From NCBI RefSeq assembly GCF_932276165.1, contig NC_063992.1, positions 7,264,001 through 7,328,000 on the forward strand: a stretch of DNA of 64,000 nt. Reading direction: 5' to 3'. Positions 41,501 through 53,500 of the stretch are shown piece after piece. Position 1 is the stretch's first letter, and every line of letters begins with the position of its first letter. A model generated the notes under the pieces. It saw nothing but the letters and a program-made list of their open reading frames with translations, did not search any database and was not told the DNA's origin. This stretch comes from Plutella xylostella (Eukaryota > Arthropoda > Insecta > Lepidoptera > Plutellidae). The position numbers and the translations under genes are program-made.

Positions 41501-44500
41501 GATTCGGAATGCGTCTTGAACGGAATGTACTTCGTCCAGTACTAGATAGTCACCAAACCATGCAAATGGCCCCAAATTTTAACACAAACTGAATATTCGC
41601 ATTCGCATTCGCATTCGCGAATGTCGATATCAGATATTCGCATTCGCATTCGCGAATGTCCAAAAACACACATTCGTTACATCACTAATGCCTACATATG
41701 TTTAATTTCATACAATGGAAGGTTTATTGGCTTGATGATGTAATAAATTCAGCCATCATTTCACAGGACTTGAAAACAAACTAGATGACCCAGAAGAACT
41801 GTTTGATGTTCCCGCAAATGTAGGGTGCTCTTATGTTGGGGCAAGGATTGACAAGGCCCTCATCGGCAATGTTGATATCTACCAACAGTATGTGGAGGTG
41901 CCACATGAACCATTTATTAGCTCAGGTAAGCTATCAAATTATGCTTATGAGTACTTAGAATTTGACTGACACTAGTTTTGTTCAAAGTGAGTTCTTATTA
42001 GCAATCAGAGTAGGTACATGAATAACAACACAACATCAGTACATCTTTAAAATACTCAAAACCTAAGCACCTTAATAACAGTTTTCCCCAAGTAATAATA
42101 ACTTATTTATCGCATAAATGGTATTTTCTGAACCTACTTTTAACTTTACCCTTATAAATAAATAAACAAACAAGTCTAAGCCCGTCTTTTCCCTCAGGCT
42201 ACGGCGCGACGGGCGAGTCGGTCCCTCAATCCTCCACGCCAGTCACTCCCAACTCCCGCGTGCTGGTCCGGCCCGCGCGCAGACAGAACGTCACCCTGTT
42301 CCGAGCCCTACACTCCTGCTTCGCCGTACAGTTCTACAGCATCGGGGTACTGAAGTTCACATCTGACATGGCCGGCTTCGCTGGGCCTATGCTGCTGAAT
42401 AAACTGGTCACGTTTGTGCAGGATGGCTCTATGGATATTCATTATGGGTGAGTGAGAGATAATTATACTAAGCTAAGCCCTTATTAGTTATACATGTCCT
42501 TGGTGACTGGAGATAACGTCCACTATTTATTTGCGTTGAGCGTATTATGACTTTTCAATTGTTTTTTCCGCTCAACGTTACGAGGCACGAGGCCCTTAAT
42601 GATACAGAATATAGTTACAATAGCAATCCCAATTTGCAGCTACATGTATGCAGGAGGCCTCCTCGCATCAACCCTCACTCAGGCGATCTTCAACTCCCAC
42701 TTCAACTGGAACATGGCGCTCATTGGCATCAAGATGCAGGGCGCGATAGTATCCACGATCCTCAGGAAGACCCTGAGTGTGACCTCTACGGAGCTGAATA
42801 AAGTGTTCAGTATAGGAGAGATCACTAACTTCATGTCGACGGACACGGACCGCATCGTGAACTCGTGTCCGAGCTTCCACGCGCTGTGGAGCATACCGCT
42901 GCAGGTGAGGGTTGAAGTATATCTTACGCGTTGATCAAGCCATCATTTTTGTAAAAAAAAACAGGGTATGTGCCGGTGATGAAATGTATGGGTTGTGATT
43001 TAGGTATGTTGCTTTACAAAACAATTTTCCTGTATGATTCTAACACAATATTGGCTGTTGGAACCTTTAGAAATTACGGATTATTATTATAAGTACATAA
43101 TCCACATTCATTGATACCATTGAGGAAATCGATGACTGTCCCATTTCAAAACAATACCCGTTTGCAGTGAATACAGGGGTAACCTTTAGTTTAGTACAGA
43201 TTTCCCTATAGTACCTACATGTTCCATTGATTTTTTTACCTATAATATTTTTCTTTTACAGCTCTTCATAACGCTCTTCCTCTTATACCAGCAAGTCGGA
43301 ATATCGTTCCTAGCTGGAGTGGGCTTCTCTGTCGTCCTCATCCCTATTAACAAGGTGATAGCGAATAAAATCGGACGGCTGAGCACTGAGCTGATGCGAC
43401 ATAAAGACGCGAGGGTCAACTTCGTGACGGACATGCTGAAGGGAATACGGACCGTCAAAATGCACGTGTGGGAAGACTACTTTATTAATAGAGTCAATGG
43501 TGAGTTCAGCTACTAATATAAAATATGTCCTTTTAAATAGAAATTTTGACAAAGAATGAACACAAAAACTCTTATATAAACATGAATAGGTAAATACGTT
43601 GGTATAAGCACATAACTCATGATAAATATAAAGCGTCCGTAGTCGAGCGGGCTGCAGTGATCGTAACTGATCACTGAGGTTAAGCAACAACTGACACGGT
43701 CAGCCATTGGATGGGTGACCGATTTCATGTGGTTCTTTTCTGGACACTTCCGTGCTTCGGACAGCACGTTAAGCCGTGGGTCCCGGTTACTGCTTCGGCA
43801 GCAGTCGTTAAGCCTAGTCAGAGGCCTTCGGGCGGCTTGAAAACATCTGACAGTCGGGTTGCCCACTGACCCGACAACTCTCTCAGCACAAGCTTGCTTG
43901 TGTTGGGGTCCTCCAACCCGCACTAGGCCAGCGTGGTGGACTAGGCCTAAACCCTTCCTTCATTGGAAGGAGACCCGTGCCCCAGCAGTGGTGACGTGAT
44001 GGGTCGTGATGAAAAGCACATAATTGAACAACGCCTGCACCAACTTTACCAATTATTTTTTATAATGTCCATTCACGTCCTCTACCTAATCTGTGTTAAG
44101 CGACGGTGGCGCACTCTCTCACTCTCCCTTCCTCCACAGACGCGCGCACGCTAGAGCTGCGCTACCTGCGCCTGCGCAAGCTGCTGGACGCGCTGTGCGT
44201 GGTGCTGTGGGCCACCACGCCCGTGCTCGTGGCCGCGCTCACCCTCGGCGTGCACGCGCTGCGCGGCGCAACGCTGGACGCGCCCACTGTGAGTGAGCTT
44301 TGTATACCTGCGTAGGGTGATGACGTCACAAGTGCCATAGCAGTGCGCCGGGAAAGACTAGCCTACATTATATACGCTATTAACACCACGCCCGTGCTGG
44401 TGGCCGCACTCACACTCGGCGTACACGCTGCGAGGCGCAACACTGGACGCGCCCACGGTGAGTGACTTACTATCGTATCTACTAGCGCGTGCGCATGGTG

Positions 44501-47500
44501 ACGTCACAAGTGCCATAGCAGTGCGCCTACTGCGCCGGGAAAGACTAACCTACATAACACCACGCCCGTGCTGATGGCCGCGCTCACCCTCGGCGTGCAC
44601 GCGCTGCGCGGCGCAACGTTGGATGCGCCCACGGTGAGTGACTTACTATCGTATCTACTAGCGCGTGCGCATGGTGACGTCACAAGTGCCATCGCAGTGC
44701 GCCTACTGCGCCGGGAAAGACTAACCTACATAACACCACGCCCGTGCTGATGGCCGCGCTCACCCTCGGCGTGCACGCGCTGCGCGGCGCAACGTTGGAT
44801 GCGCCCACGGTGAGTGACTTACTATCGTATCTACTAGCGCGTGCGCATGGTGACGTCACAAGTGCCATAGCAGTGCGCCTACTGCGCCGGCAAAGACTAA
44901 CCTACATAACACCACGCCCGTGCTGATGGCCGCGCTCACCCTCGGCGTGCACGCGCTGCGCGGCGCAACGTTGGATGCGCCCACGGTGAGTGACTTACTA
45001 TCGTATCTACTAGCGCGTGCGCATGGTGACGTCACAAGTGCCATAGCAGTGCGCCTACTGCGCCGGCAAAGACTAACCTACATAACACCACGCCCGTGCT
45101 GATGGCCGCGCTCACCCTCGGCGTGCACGCGCTGCGCGGCGCAACGTTGGATGCGCCCACTGTGAGTGAGCTTTTTATACCTGCGTAGGGTGATGACGTC
45201 ACGAGTGCCATAGTGCGCAGGAGTGCCCATACTGCACTTTACATAGTAGTAATAGTATACTGTGTCCACGTCTATCCGTATACGTCGTATTGTCCACGGA
45301 AAGCGTGGACGCAATAAGGTTGGTACGCCTCAAGGTTGGTAGTATATGCAGGCACCGGACCGGTGGGGCAGGATAGCGAACGAGGGGGTGCCGGGTGACG
45401 GGCACCGGAGGCGATGCAGGCAGAGAATGAGATGGCGGGTCGAGCTGAATAAATTCTCTGAGGATTGGGTCGAAGTTGCGCAGGATCGTAGCGTGTGAAA
45501 GAAAAAAAAGGGGTAAGGCCCCTTTTTTCTTTCACATAATGCTAATAACTAAGGTCCTAAGAATCCTCCTGGAATAAGCTCCCTAGTTAGTAACATTGGG
45601 TGCTCAGCATACATTTTTACTGGACATAGATAACTAACTAACTTTCTAATGTCGTAATCATTTGGTTTCCTTACCGGTTGCGGTTATAGACCGCAAATGG
45701 CACACATAAATCTCTTAGTGAAACAAGACACTAACACAAATTTCCTGGTTTACAGGTATTCACAACAGTGGCACTAGTGAACATGTTGATATCTCCTCTG
45801 AACGCCTTCCCTTGGGTTTTGAATGGGTTGACGGAAGCTTGGGTGTCTGTCAAACGCATACAGAAACTGCTCGAGGTAATTATGTTTCTATACACTAAAA
45901 TTAGTTATTGGAAGATATTCGTACAAATATACACACATCAGACTTACTTTCTTTCTTCTATATATAATCACATTATATTTATTTCTAGCTTCCTGATATG
46001 GATCCGGAGCGATACTACGATAGATTGAACACGAATCGTGACGAAGAAAAGATGATTATATTCAACAACGCAAGCTTTTCTTGGGCCAAACCTTCTGACA
46101 AGAAAAAGCCGCCACCGAAAACTAAGAAAAACAAAGGAAAATCTAAAAGAAAGACATCTAAGGCTAATCTTCAACGTAGAGATTCAATATCATCTGTCGA
46201 TGCTATCCCATCTGATCAACCATTTACCCTGAGAAACATTAATTTGGATATTGGAAGAGAGGACTTTATAGGAATAGCCGGTCCCGTGGGCAGTGGAAAA
46301 ACGTCCTTATTGCACGCTATCATAGGGGATATGATCAAGAGGGGTGGTGATATACAGATTCCCGAGCACCTTGACAGTATGTATTCAAATTGTCGATGCT
46401 AAATTATTTTCTGTAAGCATAATAATTTAAAAGTTTGCTAACTATGCAACTAGCAATGCAATGTAACTCATCCTCAGTGTCAAGGGAATCCTTCAATTTT
46501 GTTTAACGATTTTAACAACATTCTAAACTCCCAGTAATTCGATAAAGATAAAATAAAATATAATAAAATTAGTTGAGATTCAGCCCCATTCTACTTGAAA
46601 ATACCAACAATTATTTTGCATGCCTTTTCGACCTATCTAGGTATCTAACATACGTGTCCTTCCTTAGGTTTCGGCTACGTGTCCCAGTCGGCGTGGCTGG
46701 TGCGCGGCACTATCCGCGACAACATCCTGTTTGGTAAACCCTACGATGAGGCCAAGTTCCGAGCCGTCGTCGACGCCTGCGCACTCACTGGTACGTGTCT
46801 AAGGACCTGTTTCACAATTTCTCGATAATGGCTCCCTCTGGGACAAAAGACATGTTGTCATTCCCTGTAATTAGATTTAGACAGGTTCTAAAGCTACCAT
46901 CTAGTAAATTTTTTCAATGTCTTATATGTTGCTAACTATTTATGGCTCGGGCTCGCTTATCTTAAAGTTCCCTAACTCCCCCGGTGCGTGGAGCGGTGCA
47001 AAAGTACGATGTGATATATTACCCCACACAAATAGAAATAGAGACCTTTACATTGCATTTCTGTAATATTTTTCGCGCGATAAGCCATCTTATAAACTAT
47101 TTACTAACCCGCGCGAGTTAACTTGGCACCTTTCCGAAAAGAACCGTTCTTGTCCAGGTGTAAAGTTAACACGCGCGGGTAGTGTATTATTAACAATTTT
47201 TAGTATTATCTTCCGACAGAGGACCTGAACGTGCTGGGCTGGGCGGCGGCGGCGGGCGACGGCGGCTGCACGCTGAGCGGCGGCCAGCGGACGCGCATTG
47301 CCCTCGCGCGCGCCGTCTACCAGGACAAACAAGGTATAAGGCTTACTTTAGCCATCCAACGGTTGTCTGGAAGAGATCTCTATAAGCGATAAAACTAGTT
47401 AAGTGTTTATTATGTAAAAGTGTTAATTATTTCTTCGTGTACAAATAAAGAGTACTCTATCTATCTAGCTGGACAAAAAACTAATCAACGAGACCTGTCA

Positions 47501-50500
47501 TACAATCTGTTGATGCAACGAGACAGAGTCACGGTTAGATAGACGGTCAGGGGCAAAGCAACCTGACCCTCCTCTCATAGTAACATTGCTTCTGAGTTTA
47601 CAGGAGGCTTACTATAGCTTGAGAAAAAACAAATGAACGAGATCTGTCATAAAATCTGTTGATGCAACGAGACTGAGTCACGGTTAGGTAGATAAATAAA
47701 TTGTTTATTTACTGAACACAATACATACACAGGTTACACGGAAAGATTACATTTATTGTGCAGCAGCGCTCGCTCCAAAACTTAGTTTGTCTTAAGTTAG
47801 TGGGTCGCAACCTCCATTAATATTTCACGAGAGTTTACTAAATTAGCAGCTGCGTGGACTGTCTGATAAGAAAACTTGGGATGCCACGGAGTGTTTCGGA
47901 GTGCTCAGTTTTTAAGCATTTGAAATTCCATGTCCAATCTATTACTGGAAATAGTCTTTGTCACTTCATAACAAAAATTCTATAATTCCCTTCACAGTAT
48001 ACCTATTAGACGACGTGCTATCGGGTGTGGACGCTCGGGTAGCCCAGCACATCATGCAGCGATGCATTCTGGGCCTTCTGAAGAGGACCACAAGGGTGCT
48101 AGTCGCTCACTCGCCGAAACACCTCGCCAGGGCCAACACCGTGCTACTGATGAAAGACGGAAAGATTGTCAAACAAGGTACAGTATTATTTATAGTGAAA
48201 TAAGACATACATATAATATAGAGTTCATCACATTATGAGATTAATATTTTTCCGCCCTGTGATAATGGGCGAGCTTATTGCCAGGTTTTCGACCCGAAAG
48301 TTCTTATTAGTCACCTCAACAGAGTATTTATGCTTTCTATCTATCTATCTATATACCTACATAAATACCTAAAAACCTCCCAAATAAATAAAAACCATGT
48401 ACTCTGACTGCTTGGTGCTTGGTCCCGGGTTTGATTTGTACGTTTGTCATAGTTTTTATTCTTAAAATCCATAACCCTCAGGCCCACCGGAAACGGTACT
48501 GAACGACATAGAAGAGTACCTCCCGAGCGAGACGGAGTCGATAGGGGAGGAGCCTGTGCAGGCGCCGCCCAAGGACGACGACCCGGCCGAGGTCGCCAGC
48601 CAGGACAGCCTCGCGCAATATGTAAGTATGAACAAGATATGTCGGAGATGGATGAAAGCTTATAGTAGATGGCAGCGCCATAGTTTTGGACGGCATGTAC
48701 TGTTGTTATTGGTTGATGCTGAAGGCATTCTGATAAGTTAATCCGTCAAAAAATAAGATCACGCCAGTCTGTCCCTAGTCTTACTCATCCAACCGCTAAT
48801 GGCTGCCTGTCTAAGGTCTTCAGTCCAGCGGGCTGGTTGTGTGCACCCGAGACTTTGTCTACCACAAGAATTATAATCGCTTTTTCGGTAGATATTACCG
48901 GCCCACTGGCACTTCAGCTTGTACATGTTAAAAGCCATCTTAGAACACTCCACATTTTAAATGTTGATAATACTTGTTTTGTTGACAGGAGGGCATGTCC
49001 CAAGGCACGGTCCGCTGGTGGGTAGTCGGCCTGTACCTCCGTTCCATCGGGTTCTTCCTCTCCACCGCCATCGTCCTGTCACTGATCCTGATGCAAGTCT
49101 CTCAAAACTTCACCTTCCTGTGGCTAGCCTACTGGGTCAAGAACAGAGCAAGCAACGCTACTACTCTGGAAATAACCCACGAGAACACAAAGTTCCTAGA
49201 CCACGGATTCAATGCTATAGACACAGTCATACATAGCATTATTAACGGCACTCTTTTTAAGAAAGATGCTAATGTTAATGCGACTAAATTGAATGAGCAG
49301 TTAGGTGGCGAGACGTTGATGCCGAACAGTGATATGTTTTATTTGGAAGTGTATTTCGGGCTGGCGGGGCTGAATGTGGTGTTTACAGTGATGCGAGCGT
49401 TCCTGTTTGCGTATGGAGGCGTCCAGGCAGCTACTAGGATGCATCGGATGCTGTTGAAGACTGTTGTCAAGGCAAGTATTTAACACACTTGGTATCTATA
49501 ATTAACATAATGATCAGGCATCTGATTAGCATTTCAAAAAGTTACTTTACTACAGTAAGTATAAGAAGTATCGGTTGGTTTTAAACTAGTAGATAATGAT
49601 CATTTAACTATCCCCTGTTAGTATTCCAAAGTGGCCCTCTCCCTCTATGACATTGCCAGCGGATGCACCAATGCATTTTTACATTTAGCAAACTCTCATG
49701 GTCCGCATATATAGTTCTAACTAAGCGTATGTTTCCCAGGCGGAGGTGAAATTCTTCGACACGACGCCCCTAGGCCGCATCGTGAACCGATTTTCTTCGG
49801 ACACATACACCGTGGACGACTCGCTGCCCTTCATACTAAACATACTGCTCGCTCAGCTGTTCTCGCTTATCGGTAAGATATTTAATTTTATGTCGACTGC
49901 TGTTTATCTTGTTGGTCTAGTGGTAGAAGCTGCTGGGCCACTCCCAGAAGTCTTTGTATAGAATCCTGGGATGAACCAGTCATAGGTTTATATAGTTAGC
50001 GTTTTTTTGAATATAACTACAGTGGCGCCTCTAGCGGAAACTAACATGAAACTTTTGACACAATGAATACTTAGGTATTACAATTGAAAACGAACTATTT
50101 AGTTTTTAGATACTATAAACATCCGTAAAAGACCCTCTGAAATACACATTGTACAACAGGTTCCTTAGCTCCACAAAAAACATAATTTATCCTACCCAGT
50201 AAGAAGCAACCAACAAAATTCATTTCAAATACATTTTCCCCTACAGGAGCATTATCAGTGACGCTATACGGCGTACCCTACGTGGCGGTGGCGCTAGTCC
50301 CCCTGCTGCCGGTCTACTACTGGCTGCAGCGGCGCTACCGAGTCTCCTCCAGGCAACTCAAGAGGCTACAGAGTGTCACGCTGACGCCCGTCTACTCGCA
50401 CTTTAGCGATACTTTGCAAGGTAAAGCTAGTGAATATTTTGTTCTGCATTTAGTTCACACAGAAAGTTTTTTCGTCGTCATCATACCACATCAGGTTTTG

Positions 50501-53500
50501 TTGATCGCCTTCCTCTGTCACTATACAGTCAAAGCAAGCGAGCAATACATTTAAAATCGATTAAATGCACTGTAGTATTCACCCAGGGCTAGTGTTAAAT
50601 CTCGATTTATGCCATAAATTTATATGGACTGACGTTTCTTAAATCGAGATTAGACACTAAAATCACCCTAATTCTATTCCATTATCCCGTAGGTCTAACA
50701 TCAATCCGCGCGCTCGGAGCGGGCGCGCGCTGGCTGGAGAAGGGCAGCGACAGCGTGGAGCGCTCGCAGCGCGCCGCGCTCAGCGCCGCAGCGGCAGCGG
50801 CGTGGCTGGCGCTGCGCCTCCAGGGGGCCGCCGCCGCGCTGTGCGCCGCCGCCGCCCTCGCGCCGCTGCACTCCGCCACCGCCGCCGGTGAGTGACGTCA
50901 CACACACGTCTAGCGCTCGCTCAGCGCCGCAGCGGCCGCGGCGTGGCTGGCGCTGCGCCTGCAGGGGGCCGCCGCCGCGCTGTGCGCCGCCGCCGCCCTC
51001 GCGCCGCTGCACTCCGCCACCGCCGCCGGTGAGTCGCGTCATACACGGCGTACGGCACCGTGACGTCACACATTCATGCTGGCCAAACACGCTCACTTCC
51101 CGTGCTCCGGATGGAGTACGGGAAGTGAGCGTGCCATCAACAGCTCCGGCACCTGTCAGGACATCAGGGTCTCACCACCCCGAGGCGACTCTCCTTGTGA
51201 GTACTGTGGCTATATGCTGCAGCGGCTAGATTCACTGCTCCATGGATCCCTGATGTCAGACTGCCGTATGACTGAAAATATAGTGCCTGTAGTTTATGAC
51301 CAAGTCGACAGGAATTACAGGTCACTATAATTATATCAAGTATATAGTTTAGAAAACGGGTTACGTGGCCACGCAGCTGTCGATAATAATATCACCGTGA
51401 CGTCAAATACACATCAAGCGTGAGCTGCTAACTATTCAGGGCTGCTGCGTCCATGACGTCACCACACACGTATGCAGCATACGCAGTTAGGTGAGAGCAG
51501 CGTTTCAGCGGCTGCGGACTTGGTGCAGCCCATGCAGCTGTCGATATCACCGTGACGTCAAGCACACATCAAGCGTGAGCAGTGCACCGTCACCACACAC
51601 GTAGTATGCAGCGAGGTCGAAAGCAATGCTTCAGTGGCTGCAAAGTACGGAGGAGGAGCAGTGTTGCCGATTTTGGGAGGAGTTTCGTGTATATGAGGGA
51701 CAAAATAGGATGATAAATTTAAAAGGAAAATTTAGTGAGCTGTTAGGCAGTACTAATTTGTGAAAATTACTTAACTATTAAAATTTAAATAAAATTAGGA
51801 TCTTTTTCTAAACAACTAAACCCTATCCCCCGCAGGTCTGGTCGGTCTGGCGTTATCCTACGCCTTATCTCTCACGTCGATGGTGAGCGGCGTGATGAAC
51901 GCGTTCACGGAGACCGAGCGCGAGATGATCGCCGTGGAGCGTGTCGGGGAGTACATACGGGAGGTCAGTGTTGCCAGGGTGATATTGTAAAAGTCATGAT
52001 AGTGGATGGAGCACATAGTGACCGGGCCGCGGAAAAGAAGGTGTAATACATTGTATAAGAACTTTCGCATAATATGCACCGGGCCGCATTTTCATTTAAA
52101 ATACATACGAGTGACTTGCGTTGCGGCCCGAAAAACTGACGTTGCGGCTTGCCACAACCGTGAATAAACTATAGAAGTTCATAGTTATCAGTATAAGCGT
52201 GTTTTTTTGCATTTTGAATACCTTTTTCGGAACATCCAGTTATAATGGTTCATCATACCTCGGTATTTCGTTTTTTTTATACAATTTCTTATTTTTCTTC
52301 ACAGTGTCATCACTACATTTTATGCATACTAGTTATATTTACCGTCGTGCCTCTAACATTTCAGATAGAAGTGGAGAAGATAGACGGCGACCCGCCCCCG
52401 TACGGCTGGCCCACGCAGGGCGTCATCGAGTTCAAGGACGTCGTGCTCAAGTACAGGTATGAAGTGTTTATTGTTTATATTGTACCCAGTAACTTACAAT
52501 AGTAGCGTGGATTTATTTATCTAGGACAAAATGTAAAATATGGGGCCTAATCATTTGAAACTAAACACACACGCATTACTATCTGACGATTGGCCAGCTC
52601 AGGCGGTAAAATTCTGGTTCTGTAGCTCGGAGCCGCGAGTCCGAATCACCCGTCTTGTGTGTTGAAAGTGTGTTTGGATTATGTTTAGTTGTTTATCTAG
52701 ATGAAACAAATTTAAGTATATGTAATACTTAGAGCTGTATGACATTTTACGTCTAGTTGAGGTCCGGATGGCCATGTGTGAGATGTTCCCTATATAAATT
52801 TTCTTTATTCCCCCTCCCCCAGCGACCGCCCCACAGCGGCGCCGGCGCTCAACGGCGTCTCGTTCAGCACGCACTCGGGCGAGCGAGTCGGCGTGGTGGG
52901 CCGCACGGGCGCCGGCAAGAGTTCTCTACTACACGCCTTGTTGCGCACGAGACGTCTGCAAGCTGGCGCGGTGGCCGTGGACAACGTGCCGCTCAGCACG
53001 ATGCATCTGCACGCACTGAGGTATGTACGATCAGCTGCATAAGTAGCTATACACTTTTATTCCTTGTCAAACTAGCTACATAATAAACTGGCAATATTAT
53101 AATAGGCAGTTTGTGAGTTTGGCAAGGTACAAAAGTGTACAGCTACTTATGCAGCTGACTGTACCAGCACATACTGCGGTATGTACCAGCACGCACTCGG
53201 GCGAGCGAGTCGGCGTGGTGGGCCGCACGGGCGCCGGCAAGAGTTCTCTACTGCACGCGCTGCTGCGCACGAGACGGCTGCAAGCTGGCGTGGTGGCCGT
53301 GGAAAAGGTGCCGTTGCACACGATGCATCTACATGCACTGAGGTATGTGCATTTTTAACCGACTTCGAGGTTTTCGTCCGTAAGTATTTATATTTTAATG
53401 TTTTTTTTTACCGTCATCTATGCCAGTTATTGATTTTGATCTTTTATTATATATTAAATGTTTTTTTTTTTATATATTAGAGCACTTTTTTATTTGTGAA

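Noticed and set aside
43616..43740. Genuine 5S rRNA gene
   Set aside because: Only the internal-promoter half resembles 5S; the rest diverges and the unit has a LINE tail and a TSD, so it is a SINE.
44504..45044. Repeated 62-codon antisense frames in the exon 7 array as a tandem gene family
   Set aside because: They recur only because the 176-bp units recur; they contain no domain and have no start context or splice support.
44214..45210. CRISPR-like array
   Set aside because: Regular spacing, but the units are 171-176-bp copies of an exon end with no short repeat/spacer structure, in a eukaryotic intron.
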